64,000 nucleotides of DNA from Alteriqipengyuania halimionae (GCF_009827575.1 NZ_WTYR01000001.1:2143001-2207000), one strand, 5' to 3'. Positions 46,846 to 58,086 are shown, counted from the first letter of the stretch. Made by a program: numbers and translations. The notes: generated by a model from the letters alone, not told the origin.

Positions 46846-47910
46846 CTAGTCAGCGTCCTGATCATCGGAGGCGAACAGCCCGGGCTGGCCTCGCTGAGCG
46901 TCGCGCGAAGACAAGGCTGGAGGGGCAAGGTCGAGATGTTTCCACCCGCCCTCGTTCAGGCAGCGTCCGCGTGCCGTGCGCGCGATGAGGCCAAGCTGGA
47001 TGAGGAACGGCTCGATCACTTCCTCGATCGTGTCGCGCGGTTCGGACAGTCCGGCGGCAAGCGTTTCGACCCCTACCGGCCCGCCCTTATAGGTATCGGC
47101 AATCATCCGGAGATAGCGCCTGTCCTGCGCATCGAGCCCGAGGCGATCGATCTCGAGACGCGTCAGCGCCTCGTCCGCAACCGAGCGGGTCACGGTGCCG
47201 CTGTTCTTCACCTGCGCGAAGTCGCGCACCCGCCGCAGCAAGCGCCCGGCCACGCGCGGCGTTCCGCGCGCCCGGCCCGCAATCTCGCGCGCACCGTCGC
47301 CGTCGATCGCCATGCCGAGTTTGTCCGCGCCGCGCGTCACCACGCGGGTCAGTTCGTCGACGGTGTAAAAATTGAGCCGCACCGGAATGCCGAAGCGATC
47401 GCGCAAGGGGGTGGTCAGCAACCCCTGCCGCGTCGTTGCACCCACCAGCGTGAACGGCGGCAGGTCGATCCGCACACTGCGCGCCGACGGCCCCTCGCCG
47501 ATGATGATATCGAGCGCGCGGTCCTCCATTGCGGGATAGAGCACTTCCTCGACCACCGGATTGAGCCGGTGGATCTCGTCGATGAACAGCACGTCGTGCG
47601 CATCGAGATTGGTGAGGATCGCGGCGAGATCGCCCGCCTTAGCGATCACCGGACCGGAGGAAGCGCGAAAACCCACGCCCAGTTCGCGTGCGACGATCTG
47701 CGCCAGGGTGGTCTTGCCCAGCCCCGGCGGCCCGAAGAACAGCACATGGTCCATCGCCTCTTCGCGCGCCTTCGCCGCCTCCACGAACACCCGCAAATTC
47801 TCGCGCGCCGCTTCCTGCCCGATAAACTCGGCCAGCGTCTTCGGCCGCAGTGCGGCGTCGGGATCATCCGGCTGTCGGTCGGGGGTGTGGAGGGGGACGG
47901 GTTCGGTCAT
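46846..47910 (-). CDS. ruvB: Holliday junction branch-migration helicase RuvB
   Basis: 354-aa AAA+ motor of the RuvABC resolvasome. Walker [10 protein letters not shown], Walker [12 protein letters not shown], sensor 1 [10 protein letters not shown] with the arginine-finger region [10 protein letters not shown], and a C-terminal winged helix ([17 protein letters not shown]). The start ATG overlaps the ruvA stop (ATGA) and GGCGGCAGG precedes it. A longer in-frame version would run into ruvA and is rejected. Expressed with ruvA from the upstream SOS promoter. Confidence 0.98.
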   Translation of the reverse strand: MTEPVPLHTPDRQPDDPDAALRPKTLAEFIGQEAARENLRVFVEAAKAREEAMDHVLFFGPPGLGKTTLAQIVARELGVGFRASSGPVIAKAGDLAAILTNLDAHDVLFIDEIHRLNPVVEEVLYPAMEDRALDIIIGEGPSARSVRIDLPPFTLVGATTRQGLLTTPLRDRFGIPVRLNFYTVDELTRVVTRGADKLGMAIDGDGAREIAGRARGTPRVAGRLLRRVRDFAQVKNSGTVTRSVADEALTRLEIDRLGLDAQDRRYLRMIADTYKGGPVGVETLAAGLSEPRDTIEEVIEPFLIQLGLIARTARGRCLNEGGWKHLDLAPPALSSRDAQRGQPGLFASDDQDAD

Positions 47911-48509
47911 CCTGCCGCCTTCTTGAGAGCGACGCGAATCAGATCGCTCTCGCCCGCACCATCGCCCAGTTCTTCCTGCGCGCGGGCGACGGCTTGCGCG
48001 GCCACGGCGGGCTTGAAGCCGAGATTCTGCAAGGCGCTCACCGCATCGGCGCTGGCGCTGCCGGCAGGCGAGGCCGCCACACCGGCGATGCCGCCACCGC
48101 CCGGAAGTGCGCCGGCCTTGTCTTTCAGCTCGTTGACGATTCGGCCCGCCAGTTTCGGACCCACGCCCTGCGCGCGGGACACCATTGCGGCATCCTGCGC
48201 GGCGCAGGCATCGCGCAATTCGTCGAGGTTGAGCGCGGAAAGGATCGCGAGGGCAACCTTGCTGCCCACGCCCTGAACCTGCGTCAGCAGGCGGAACCAG
48301 TCGCGTTCCGACGCTTCGGCGAAGCCAAGCAGTCGCATGTCGTTTTCGCTGACCTGCAAATCGGTGAACACGGTCGCGCTGTCGCCGCGCGCGCCCAACG
48401 CCTCGAGCGTGCGCGCCGAGCAATGGACAAGATAGCCGACGCCCTGGACGTCGACGATCGCCCAGTCAGCGCCGAAATCGTCAAGCGTTCCGGTGAGTTT
48501 CGCAATCAT
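47907..48509 (-). CDS. ruvA: Holliday junction DNA-binding protein RuvA
   Basis: 200-aa junction-binding subunit. OB fold [11 protein letters not shown]...VGYLVHCS, two helix-hairpin-helix motifs ([17 protein letters not shown] and [21 protein letters not shown]) and the RuvB-contacting C-terminal helix bundle. ATG 48509 matches the family N-terminus exactly. A LexA-type box lies 66 bp upstream. First gene of the ruvAB pair. Confidence 0.97.
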   Translation of the reverse strand: MIAKLTGTLDDFGADWAIVDVQGVGYLVHCSARTLEALGARGDSATVFTDLQVSENDMRLLGFAEASERDWFRLLTQVQGVGSKVALAILSALNLDELRDACAAQDAAMVSRAQGVGPKLAGRIVNELKDKAGALPGGGGIAGVAASPAGSASADAVSALQNLGFKPAVAAQAVARAQEELGDGAGESDLIRVALKKAAG

Positions 48510-48574
48510 GGCGCGGACCCTAGCGCGGGTGGGCAATTAGTCGAGAGCGTCATGGTCCCCCTTCTACAGCTGCA

Positions 48575-48589
48575 GAACGTATCGGGAAC
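48575..48589. promoter_or_regulatory. LexA (SOS) box, alphaproteobacterial type
   Basis: GAACGTATCGGGAAC fits GAACN7GAAC (GTTCN7GTTC on the other strand), the LexA box of alphaproteobacteria. It lies 66 bp before ruvA on the minus strand and 72 bp before the divergent DksA-like gene, so it can control both. Confidence 0.85.
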
Positions 48590-48661
48590 TGAAAATCGCC
48601 CCGAAGCGTTTGTATTCAGCGTTTGTATTTTCAGGGACCACGCAATCACGAAGGACGCGAC

Positions 48662-48925
48662 ATGGCAGGCGGATGGGCGCGGGATGGCGCTGTACAGGAC
48701 CAGATCGACGATACGGTGCGCGACGCCGTCGAGGCTGCGCGTGCGCGGATCGCCCGCGGGCCGAGCGCGACCCATTGCGACGATTGCGGCGAACCGATTC
48801 CGGAAAAGCGTCGCGAGCTCGTGCCTGGCGTGCGCAAATGCGTCGAATGCCAATCGGGCGAGGATCGTACCCTGCGCCACAGCGCAATCAATCGCCGCGG
48901 CTCCAAGGATAGCCAGCTCCGCTAG
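48662..48925 (+). CDS. DksA/TraR-type C4 zinc-finger protein
   Basis: 87-aa protein of the small YbiI/TraR class. A short N-terminal coiled segment (DQIDDTVRDAVEAARARIA) is followed by a four-Cys zinc finger (C39, C42, C60, C63; HCDDCGEPI ... KCVECQ). Lacking the long DksA coiled coil, it more resembles TraR/YbiI. A GAAGGA ribosome site precedes ATG 48662. Upstream, a tandem GTTTGTATT repeat (48608-48616 and 48621-48629) lies in the promoter region next to the LexA box. It sits on the opposite strand between ruvA and ruvC. Confidence 0.9.
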   Translation: MAGGWARDGAVQDQIDDTVRDAVEAARARIARGPSATHCDDCGEPIPEKRRELVPGVRKCVECQSGEDRTLRHSAINRRGSKDSQLR

Positions 48926-48934
48926 TGCGCGAAG

Positions 48935-49408
48935 CTAGCGGGGCGCGAGATGAGCGTCCGCGATCGCGACCGCCAGCGCATCGGCGGCGTCCGCGCCGGC
49001 AAGCGCGACACCCGGCAGCAGCACTTTCAGCATGGCCTGAACTTGCGCCTTCTCCGCCGCGCCCGTTCCGACCACCGCTTTCTTGACCAGACGGGCCGCG
49101 TGCTCGTTCACCTTCAGGCCTACCGTCCCGCAGGCCGCAAGAACAGCCCCGCGCGCCTGCGCGAGCTTCAAGGTCGATTGCGCGTTCTTGTTGACGAAGA
49201 TTTCCTCCGCCGCCGCCCGATCGGGTTGGTGAGCAGCGATCACCTCCGCGATGGCCGCCTGCAGTGTCGCCAACCGCTCGGCCATCGGTGCCTTGGCCGC
49301 CGTGGGTGCCTGGCCGTTCGCGACATGCGCGATGCGCGAGCCATCGACCCGGATCACGCCCCAGCCGGTGCAGCTGAGCGAAGGATCGAGGCCGAGGATA
49401 AGAGTCAT
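48935..49408 (-). CDS. ruvC: Crossover junction endodeoxyribonuclease RuvC
   Basis: 157-aa Holliday-junction resolvase with RNase H fold. Catalytic acidic residues are in ILGLDPSLSCTGWG (first Asp), AAEEIFVNKNAQST (Glu) and GADAADALAVAIADAH (C-terminal Asp pair). ATG 49408 gives the family length; ATGs upstream add an unrelated extension. It resolves junctions moved by RuvAB. It lies 41 bp downstream of a long inverted repeat that separates it from yebC. Confidence 0.96.
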   Translation of the reverse strand: MTLILGLDPSLSCTGWGVIRVDGSRIAHVANGQAPTAAKAPMAERLATLQAAIAEVIAAHQPDRAAAEEIFVNKNAQSTLKLAQARGAVLAACGTVGLKVNEHAARLVKKAVVGTGAAEKAQVQAMLKVLLPGVALAGADAADALAVAIADAHLAPR

Positions 49409-49448
49409 TGGTCGGGTGCGGTCAGGCATCCGCCTGACCTCGGCGCCA

Positions 49449-49520
49449 GCCCGACTCCCCCTCCCAACCACCCGATACCGTATCGGGCCATGATCGGGTG
49501 GTTGGGAGGGGGAGTCGGGC
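49449..49520. repeat. 28-bp perfect inverted repeat between yebC and ruvC
   Basis: Arms 49449-49476 and 49493-49520 are perfectly complementary over 28 bp, GC-rich, with a 16-nt spacer. A second palindrome, CCCGATAC-C-GTATCGGG (49471-49487), is nested and would form an alternative hairpin. No T-run follows on either strand. It could be a repetitive extragenic element, an attenuator or an mRNA-processing structure. Confidence 0.85.
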
Positions 49521-49570
49521 CGGAACCGCAAGCGACGGACGGATGTCCGGCGCGCACCAAACCAAAAACC

Positions 49571-50317
49571 TCATGCGTCAAGCTTGTCCATCACCTCGTC
49601 GGAGATGTCGTAATTGCCCCACACTGTCTGGACGTCGTCATCGTCGTCCAGCGCATCGATGAGCTTGAGCAGCACGCCCGCATCCTTCTCGTCCATGTCG
49701 ACGGTGAGGTTGGGCTTCCATGCGAGCTTGACCGTCTCGGCCTCGCCCAGCGATTTCTCCAGGTCGCTGGCGACCTGGTGGAGATCGTCCGCCGCAGTCC
49801 AGATTTCGTGGCCGTCTTCGGACGACTGGATGTCTTCCGCGCCCGCTTCCATCGCGGCTTCGAGCACCTTGTCCTCGCTGCCCGCATCGGCAGGGTAGAG
49901 GATGAAACCGAGGCGTTCGAAGCCGTGGACAACGCTGCCCTCGGTGCCGAGATTGCCGCCATTCTTGGAAAACGCCGTGCGCACGGCGGTGGCCGTGCGG
50001 TTGCGGTTGTCGGTCAGCGCTTCGACGATGATCGCGCTGCCGCCGGGGCCATAGCCTTCGTAGCGGACCTCTTCGTAGTTTTCCTCGTCGCCGCCGGTCG
50101 CCTTGTCGATCGCGCGCTGGATATTGTCCTTTGGCATCGACTGCGCCTTGGCGTTGTTGATCGCCAGCCGCAGACGCGGGTTCATGTCCGGATCGTCAGC
50201 GCCCATCTTGGCCGCGACGGTGATTTCGCGGCTCAGCTTCGAAAACAGGTTCGAACGCTTCTTATCCTGCGCACCTTTGCGGTGCATAATGTTCTTGAAT
50301 TTGGAATGGCCTGCCAT
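49571..50317 (-). CDS. YebC/PmpR/TACO1-family regulatory protein
   Basis: 248-aa protein of the widely conserved YebC family, implicated in transcription control or translation of proline-rich stretches. Starts [25 protein letters not shown], has the [21 protein letters not shown] signature and an acidic C-terminus. ATG 50317 matches the conserved family N-terminus; a longer in-frame start exists but is out of family. Upstream of ruvC in the usual proteobacterial order. Confidence 0.97.
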   Translation of the reverse strand: MAGHSKFKNIMHRKGAQDKKRSNLFSKLSREITVAAKMGADDPDMNPRLRLAINNAKAQSMPKDNIQRAIDKATGGDEENYEEVRYEGYGPGGSAIIVEALTDNRNRTATAVRTAFSKNGGNLGTEGSVVHGFERLGFILYPADAGSEDKVLEAAMEAGAEDIQSSEDGHEIWTAADDLHQVASDLEKSLGEAETVKLAWKPNLTVDMDEKDAGVLLKLIDALDDDDDVQTVWGNYDISDEVMDKLDA

Positions 50318-50372
50318 GGTAACTCGCGATAGCGGTTGTCGGAATACGCTGAATGGAGGCCGCAATAGCCGC

Positions 50373-51128
50373 ATGACCGAGCAATCCTCAAGTCTTCAGA
50401 ACGATATCGGACCACGAGCATCGCTCCGCGATCTCGGCCGGTTCGTCCTGCGGCCCCGTCTGCCCACGCAAATCCCGCGCTTTTCCGCCACTGTGCTGCC
50501 GCGTGTGTTCAAGCTCTACGCGCTCGACATGGTGCTGATGTGCCTGATGCTCGGCGCTTTTCTGGCGGTCGAGATGGCGGGCACCGAGATGCCGAGCAAC
50601 GCGTTCGACGAGATCGATCTCGGACCGCGCTGGATCGCCGCGATCGTCCTGTGCGCGCCGGTGGCCGAGGAACTGGCATTTCGCGGTTGGCTATCGGGCA
50701 AGTTGGGCGCACTCCTCGGGGCGCCGGTCGCAGCGGTGGGCGTTTTCTTGCTGGCAGGCGCCCTCGTCGCGGCGCCTGGCTCTGGCGACATGGGCGGGAT
50801 GATCATCGCGGGGTTCGTGATCGTGGCGCTTGGGGCCGGCCTTTTCTTCTGGCTGCGCAACCGGGGCCCCTATCGCTGGTTCACCTGGGCCTTCCCGCTG
50901 CTGTTCTGGTTCAGCTGCATCGCCTTCGCCGCGATCCATCTCGGCAATTACGAGGATACCGACCAGATGCTCTGGCCGCTGGTTATCCCGCAATTCCTCG
51001 CCGGCATCATCTTCGCATACGCCCGCGTAACGTACGGGCTGTGGTCGAGCATGCTGCTGCACGCCCTGCATAACGGCACCTTCGTTGCGCTGGTGCTGGT
51101 GGCCGAAGCGATGGCGCCCGGAACCTAA
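50373..51128 (+). CDS. CPBP-family intramembrane metalloprotease
   Basis: 251-aa membrane protein. Abi/CPBP motifs: EELAFRGW (E99, E100, R104), a central FxxxH-like segment (FAAIHLG) and HALHN at the C-terminus (near 238-242). About six transmembrane helices are visible. Such proteases (Rce1-like) act on membrane or prenylated substrates; some protect against bacteriocins. Divergent from yebC, 55 bp apart. ATG 50373 is chosen after a GGAGGC stretch upstream. Confidence 0.9.
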   Translation: MTEQSSSLQNDIGPRASLRDLGRFVLRPRLPTQIPRFSATVLPRVFKLYALDMVLMCLMLGAFLAVEMAGTEMPSNAFDEIDLGPRWIAAIVLCAPVAEELAFRGWLSGKLGALLGAPVAAVGVFLLAGALVAAPGSGDMGGMIIAGFVIVALGAGLFFWLRNRGPYRWFTWAFPLLFWFSCIAFAAIHLGNYEDTDQMLWPLVIPQFLAGIIFAYARVTYGLWSSMLLHALHNGTFVALVLVAEAMAPGT

Positions 51129-51204
51129 ATCCCGACGGCGGACCCCAATGGATGACCATGGCGAGGCGCCTTACACCGGCGACGTCGCGCGGGGCGAAGC
51201 GGAG

Positions 51205-52119
51205 TTAATGAGCCTCGCGCCGGTAGCGCTCGAAAAACGCCCACATCGCCTCGTTATCGACTACCCAGCTGTGTCCGCCGTTTACATCGATACGCGAAGC
51301 GACAACCGTGCCGTCCGCGCAGTCGCCGTAGCGCTCTTCATAGGTGTCATGATCGACCCACGACGTCGTGGGTGCCGCGCGGCAGGCATTGATCTGCGCC
51401 CAGCGCTGCTCTGCGGCATGCATCGAATAGCCCCAGCGCATCCCCTGCCCCCCGGCGAGCGGGTTGGTGTGGTCCTTCAACCCGTTGAAGGCGAGCACCG
51501 GCATGGGGTTCTCCGGCGTGCAGGTTTCCGGATCGACCTGCGCCATGTCCTCGCGCCGCGCACGGCCGGCGCGCAGTCCGACGACCGGTGCGATGGCGGC
51601 GTAGCGGGTGCTTGCGACGCAGCCGAGCCAAGAGGTCATCCGCCCGCCGCCCGACAGGCCGGTGGCGTAGACGCGCGCAGGATCGGCGCAACCGCCTTGC
51701 GTAAGCTCGTCGGCGATGCTCGCGATAAATTCGACATCGTCGCGCTCATCAGGCCCCGGCACTTCGCCCGCCACCGTAGGCACGCCCGGAATGTTCCACG
51801 CATAGCCGCGCTCCAGCGGGATACCCGCATCGGGCGCAACGAGGATGAACCCGTGCGCGTCGGCCGTTTCGGCGAGCTTGCTGTCGCGCAGCATCGCGGC
51901 ACCCGTGCCTCCGCTGCCGTGGAGCAGGAACACGAGCGGCACTGGGCCGCGCGCGGGATCGTATCCCTTGGGCGTGTGAACGAGAGTCTGCATGCCATCC
52001 TCGGAGGTGACCGGCACCATCGCGGTCTGTCCGGGAGCCGGAAGCAGGCAGGCGGCGCTGGCGCTGGCGCTCGCGGGGAAAATCAGCGCGGCGATGAAGG
52101 CGAGTGAGAAAAGACGCAT
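51205..52119 (-). CDS. Secreted alpha/beta-hydrolase esterase, PHB-depolymerase (LpqC-like) family
   Basis: 304-aa exported hydrolase. Signal peptide (MRLFSLAFIAALIFPASASASA), oxyanion motif FLLHGSGGTG, nucleophile elbow GLSGGG, and an Asp/His completing the triad near LKDHTNP and NGGHSW. Cysteine pairs (GGCADP, LGCV, PETCTPE, INACRA, GDCADG) suggest periplasmic disulfides. An in-frame ATG five codons upstream (52134) is an alternative. Substrate may be a polyester or feruloyl-type ester; not certain. Confidence 0.85.
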   Translation of the reverse strand: MRLFSLAFIAALIFPASASASAACLLPAPGQTAMVPVTSEDGMQTLVHTPKGYDPARGPVPLVFLLHGSGGTGAAMLRDSKLAETADAHGFILVAPDAGIPLERGYAWNIPGVPTVAGEVPGPDERDDVEFIASIADELTQGGCADPARVYATGLSGGGRMTSWLGCVASTRYAAIAPVVGLRAGRARREDMAQVDPETCTPENPMPVLAFNGLKDHTNPLAGGQGMRWGYSMHAAEQRWAQINACRAAPTTSWVDHDTYEERYGDCADGTVVASRIDVNGGHSWVVDNEAMWAFFERYRREAH

Positions 52120-52324
52120 CGGGGATAAGTGCATGAGCCGGGCCCCCGGCGCAACGGCAGATTATGGCGGGAAGTGGCTAGCGCGCCGGTTCAGGTTCTG
52201 ACCGCCGACGATGGCGCGGCCTCCGTCGAACAGATCTTGAAGCCTGATTACTACGCGCCCCAGCCATATGTCCGCACCAACCTAGTGTGCCCTTCTGACA
52301 AGAAAGCAGCGACAGGACCACAAA

Positions 52325-53197
52325 TTAACTGGTTACGATGATCCCGCCATTGGGATGCAGCACTTGTCCCGACATGTAGGACGAATCCTCGCACGCCAGG
52401 AACAGGAAGGCCGGTGCGACCTCGTTCGGCTCTCCCGGTCGCCCCATCGGCGTATCCTTGCCGAAGTCGTCCATTTCTTCCGGCGGTTGACCGCCGCAGG
52501 GATTGAGCGGGGTCCAGATCGGCCCGGGCGCCACGGCATTCACGCGGATTCCATCGCCGACAAGGTTTTCGCTCAGCGAACGCGTGAAAGCGGTGATCGC
52601 GCCCTTGGTGGCGCTGTAATCGAGCAGGATCGGCGCACCCTTGTACATTGTCACGCTGGTGCAATTGACGATTGCCGCACCTTTCTTGAGGTGTGGGCGG
52701 GCCGCCTGGACGAGGTAGAACATCGAGAAGATGTTGGTCTGGAAGGTGCGCTGGAGTTGCTCGCGCGTGATGTCGGTGACGTCTTCGTCGGGGTGTTGCT
52801 CGCCGGCATTGTTCACCAGAACGTCGAGTCGGCCCCATTTCCCGATCACCTTGTCGACCAGCGCCTTGCCGACATCGGGATCGCCGAGATCGCCCTTGTG
52901 AAGCAGGGCTTCGCTGCCTTCGTCGGCAATGGCATCGGCGGTGATCTGCGCGTCGTCGTCTTCCTTGAGATAGGCGATCGCCACCTTGGCGCCTTCGCGC
53001 GCGAACAATACGGCTGTCGCACGGCCAATGCCGCTGTCGCCGCCGGTCACGATCGCGACCTTGCCTTCCAGGCGTCCGGAGCCCGGAAAGCGAGGCTTCC
53101 ATTCGGGCTTGCGGTCGAGTGCGGTCTCGTGGCCGGGCATCCGCGGTTCCTCTTCGGTCTCGCGGATGAAAGCGGTATCGGTTTTCGTCTCAGACAT
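52325..53197 (-). CDS. Short-chain dehydrogenase/reductase, YghA/stress-type
   Basis: 290-aa NAD(P)-dependent SDR. An N-terminal segment before the Rossmann fold (KPRF-like GSGRLEGKVAIVTGGDSGIGRA) is typical of the YghA/general-stress group; TGGDSGIG cofactor motif, NNAG, catalytic Ser (NCTSVT) and YSATK are all present. AAAGGG precedes the ATG. Substrate is unknown. Between it and the esterase lie about 190 bp without visible gene. Confidence 0.93.
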   Translation of the reverse strand: MSETKTDTAFIRETEEEPRMPGHETALDRKPEWKPRFPGSGRLEGKVAIVTGGDSGIGRATAVLFAREGAKVAIAYLKEDDDAQITADAIADEGSEALLHKGDLGDPDVGKALVDKVIGKWGRLDVLVNNAGEQHPDEDVTDITREQLQRTFQTNIFSMFYLVQAARPHLKKGAAIVNCTSVTMYKGAPILLDYSATKGAITAFTRSLSENLVGDGIRVNAVAPGPIWTPLNPCGGQPPEEMDDFGKDTPMGRPGEPNEVAPAFLFLACEDSSYMSGQVLHPNGGIIVTS

Positions 53198-53267
53198 GCG
53201 GTGCGCCCTTTCTGCTTGGGTTAGTTATCCAAGCCGCAAGGGCGCCCGCAGTTCCGGTCGGAGCGGC

Positions 53268-53504
53268 TTAGCCGATACCGAGCGCAGCTTTGTAGGTGTC
53301 GAGAATGGTTTCCATTTCGGCGCGATCATCGGGGCTCATTTTCCGCAGGCGGACGATCTGGCGCATGATCTTGGTGTCGTAACCCACCGCCTTGGCTTCG
53401 GCATAGACGTCGCGAATATCGTCGGCGATGCCCTTCTTTTCCTCTTCGAGGCGCTCGATGCGTTCGATCAGCAGGCGCAGGCGGTCGTCGGTGTTCTCGG
53501 CCAT
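53268..53504 (-). CDS. gapR: GapR (DUF2312), DNA-binding chromatin protein
   Basis: 78-aa alphaproteobacterial protein binding overtwisted DNA ahead of replication and transcription. Entire sequence is coiled-coil-like: [34 protein letters not shown] and [11 protein letters not shown] match DUF2312. GGAGACC lies before the ATG. It is divergent from pyk across about 190 bp, a common order in the class. Essential for growth and chromosome segregation in Caulobacter. Confidence 0.95.
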   Translation of the reverse strand: MAENTDDRLRLLIERIERLEEEKKGIADDIRDVYAEAKAVGYDTKIMRQIVRLRKMSPDDRAEMETILDTYKAALGIG

Positions 53505-53695
53505 GATGGTCTCCGGTGATGTCGTGTGAATCGGTTGGGCGCCCCGTTAGCCCGGCGCGCCGGGATTGCGAAAGGTGCAATCGTGGATAATTCCGGCAAA
53601 ACGGCCTTGCCGGGATTCCGCGTCCCCATGTGACTTCCAACCGTCGCATCTTTGCCATAGTGCGTGTCGAAACAATGGAAGGATCGACGACAATC

Positions 53696-55150
<1,455 letters not shown>

Positions 55151-55162
55151 CGGATATATCCG
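55151..55162. repeat. Perfect 12-bp palindrome downstream of pyk
   Basis: CGGATATATCCG begins directly after the pyk stop codon, about 145 bp before the next TonB receptor gene. It is too small and loop-free to be a terminator, and could be a dimeric regulator site. The same gap contains TTGGCA, a 17-bp spacer and TTAGTC, a weak promoter candidate for the receptor. Confidence 0.4.
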
Positions 55163-55305
55163 AGGTGTGTTGCCTGACTGCATCGCCAGTCGTAATTCCG
55201 TAACAAAACGCTTGGCAAGCGACTCATCAGAGGCTTAGTCTCCGTTCCGGGAACAAAAGCGCACCGTGTTTTTCGGAACATCGGTGCCACGGAGAGGAAA
55301 ACCTG

Positions 55306-58044
55306 ATGACCAAACGCCTTGCCCGCGTGTCGATGACGCGTACCTCGCTTTATGCGCTCGCTCTTGCCGGATGCGGCCTCGCCCTCCCTGCCATCGCACA
55401 GGATGTCGACGAAGCATCGGTAGAGGATGAGGGCGACGACGTTGTCGATCCCCAGAATCGCGTCGTGATCACCGCTCAAGGCCGCCAGCAGCAACTCTCG
55501 GACGTTCCGGTTGCGGTGTCTGCCGTCTCTGCGGTCGAGCTCGAGCGCTCGGGCACGTCCGACATTCGCGAACTCAACCAGGTAGCGCCATCGCTGCTCG
55601 TGTCCTCGACCGGCAACGAAGCGAACGGCTCCGCGCGCATTCGCGGAATCGGCACGGTGGGTGACAATCCCGGCCTCGAAAGCTCGGTCCCGGTCTTCAT
55701 CGACGGGGTCTATCGCTCGCGTTCGGGCAATGCGCTGAGCGAGCTCGGCCCGCTCGACCGCATCGAAATCCTGCGCGGCCCGCAGGGCACGCTCGGCGGC
55801 CGCAATTCGACCGCGGGCCTGATTTCGATCTACACCCGCGAACCGCAATTCCTGTTCGAAGGCTACGCCTCGGCAACATACGGCAATTACGATGCGCTGC
55901 GCTTCGAAGCGGGCGTCAATGCGCCGCTTGGAGAGACGGTCGCCGCCCGGATCGACGGCATCTACTTCCAGCGTGACGGGTTCTATACCGATGTCGTCAA
56001 CGATACCGACATCAACAATCGCGATCGCTTCCTGGTGCGCGGACAGGTCCTGTTCGAACCGAGCGACCGGCTCTCCCTCCGTCTCGTTGGCGATTATTCG
56101 CAAAAGGACGAAGCCTGCTGCGCCGCGACTTTCGTGCAGCCATCGCAGGCGCCACTCGCCCGCGTCAGCACCGGCCTCGACCCATTCACGCGGCCGGCCG
56201 GCGGCCCTGCACTGACATCGACCAGCAACCCGATCGTCCCGATCCTGATCGGCCTCGGCAACGATCCGCGCGCATTCACGCAGGATACCTTCAATCGCGA
56301 CATCTACATGACGCCGGGCCGAACGTTCGAAGGCGAAACCGAGGATTACGGCATCTCGGGCGAGCTCAAATACGATTTCGGCAGCGTCGAACTGACCTCG
56401 ATCACCGCCTATCGCGAATATTCGAACTGGCAGGCCTCGGACACCGATTACACCCAGGTCGACATCCTCTATCGTGCCCCGGGCGACGACGCGCTGGCAC
56501 GTGAATTCGCCACCTTCACGCAGGAAATTCGCCTCAACGGCTCAGTCGGCCCGGTCGACTGGTTGATTGGCGGCTATTACGCCAACGAGAAATTGCAGGT
56601 CCGCGACAATCTGCGTTTCGGCACCCAATACGGCCAGTTCGTATCGTGCCGTCTCGCGATCGCGCTGCAGGCCTCGCTTCCGGTCACCGTGCCCGATCCA
56701 AGCCAGGCAAACTGCTTCAGCCCGACCGCGTTCGGGATCCTGAGTAGCGGCGCGGTGTTCGGTGCCGCCACGCCCGCAATCGTAGCCGGTATCAACAACC
56801 TGGCATCGATCAGCGATCTCGGCGGCACGGGTGACGTCTACAACCAGACGAGCAACAACTTTGCGCTCTTCACCCACAACATCATCGAGCTGACCGAAGG
56901 GTTGAACCTTACACTCGGCCTGCGTTATACCAACGAAAATAAGGACTTCGATGCCGCGTTCGGCAACGACAACACGGTCTGCCCGACCAACCGTGCACTG
57001 CTCGGGCCGCTGCTCGGTGTCCCGTCGCTGGCGGCTTTCGCCGGCGGGATCCTCGCGCTGTCGTGCCAAGGCAATTCGACGTCGGAACTCGACGGCATTT
57101 CGCTCGCCGACAGTCGCGACGAGGATAAGTTCACCGGCACCGCAATCCTGAGCTACAAGCTCGATCCGGACTGGCTGGTCTACGGCTCGTTCTCGCGCGG
57201 ATACAAGGCCGGCGGCTTCAATCTGGATCGTTCGGCCCTTTCGAATCCGCTCGCGCTCGACGCGACCAACCTCGACACGGCAAACCTGCAATTCGCAGCA
57301 GAAACCGTCGATTCGTTTGAAATCGGGATCAAGTACGCCACGCCCATGCTCAGCGTCAGCATCGCCGCGTTCAACCAGGATTTCAGCGACTTCCAGCTGA
57401 ACACCTTCAACGGTTCGTTCTATCTGGTGCAGAACATCAACGGGTGCGGCGTGTCGCTGGCTGGCGGCGATCGCGATGGGGATGCCACCACCGGCGTGTG
57501 TCCTGCCGACGATGTGACCGCGGGTGTGACCTCGCGCGGTATCGAGCTCGAAACCTCGATCCGCCCCGCAGACGACATCACGGTCGGGTTCGGGGTAACC
57601 TGGGCCGAGACCACCTTCGCCGACGATCTGGTTGGCACCAGCCAGGGTGCCCCGCTCGATCCGGCGCTGCGTCTGCTTCCCGGTGACAACATGTCGAACG
57701 CACCCGAACTCGTCGGCACCGCATCGTTCGCGTACACGCCGGCCATCGGCGATGGCGGAATGCGCGGCCTGTTCTACGTCAATGCCCGCATGGTGAGCGA
57801 TTACAACACCGGCTCGGACCTGCTCTACGGCAAGGAACAGGACGGCTATGTGGTCGTGAACGGTCGCATCGGCCTGACCGATATCGGCGGCATGTTCTCG
57901 ATCGAGGGCTTCGTACAGAACCTGTTCGACACCGATTACACGCAGGTGGCGTTCAACACGCCTTTCGTAGCGCCGCAGCAGACCTATTCGGCCTTCCTCG
58001 CCGAACCGCGGACTTACGGCGTCACGGTGCGCGCCGAGTTCTGA
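55306..58044 (+). CDS. TonB-dependent receptor
   Basis: 912-aa outer-membrane receptor without STN domain. The signal peptide ends ALPAIAQDVDEA; a TonB-box-like NRVVITAQGR precedes the plug (about 55-190, RIEILRGPQGTLGGRNSTAGL) and a large barrel with several Cys-containing extracellular loops (EACCAAT, NCFSPTAF, CPTNRAL), ending VTVRAEF. A GGAGAGG ribosome site is present. Stands alone with its own terminator, so the substrate cannot be guessed. Confidence 0.93.
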   Translation: MTKRLARVSMTRTSLYALALAGCGLALPAIAQDVDEASVEDEGDDVVDPQNRVVITAQGRQQQLSDVPVAVSAVSAVELERSGTSDIRELNQVAPSLLVSSTGNEANGSARIRGIGTVGDNPGLESSVPVFIDGVYRSRSGNALSELGPLDRIEILRGPQGTLGGRNSTAGLISIYTREPQFLFEGYASATYGNYDALRFEAGVNAPLGETVAARIDGIYFQRDGFYTDVVNDTDINNRDRFLVRGQVLFEPSDRLSLRLVGDYSQKDEACCAATFVQPSQAPLARVSTGLDPFTRPAGGPALTSTSNPIVPILIGLGNDPRAFTQDTFNRDIYMTPGRTFEGETEDYGISGELKYDFGSVELTSITAYREYSNWQASDTDYTQVDILYRAPGDDALAREFATFTQEIRLNGSVGPVDWLIGGYYANEKLQVRDNLRFGTQYGQFVSCRLAIALQASLPVTVPDPSQANCFSPTAFGILSSGAVFGAATPAIVAGINNLASISDLGGTGDVYNQTSNNFALFTHNIIELTEGLNLTLGLRYTNENKDFDAAFGNDNTVCPTNRALLGPLLGVPSLAAFAGGILALSCQGNSTSELDGISLADSRDEDKFTGTAILSYKLDPDWLVYGSFSRGYKAGGFNLDRSALSNPLALDATNLDTANLQFAAETVDSFEIGIKYATPMLSVSIAAFNQDFSDFQLNTFNGSFYLVQNINGCGVSLAGGDRDGDATTGVCPADDVTAGVTSRGIELETSIRPADDITVGFGVTWAETTFADDLVGTSQGAPLDPALRLLPGDNMSNAPELVGTASFAYTPAIGDGGMRGLFYVNARMVSDYNTGSDLLYGKEQDGYVVVNGRIGLTDIGGMFSIEGFVQNLFDTDYTQVAFNTPFVAPQQTYSAFLAEPRTYGVTVRAEF

Positions 58045-58086
58045 TCGACCGATCGGCTACACGAAGCCGCTGACTGGGAAACTGAC

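Noticed and set aside
47911-48423. Longer RuvB start
   Set aside because: The extension lies inside ruvA in another frame and is Arg-rich; ATG 47910 matches the family N-terminus and overlaps the ruvA stop as usual.
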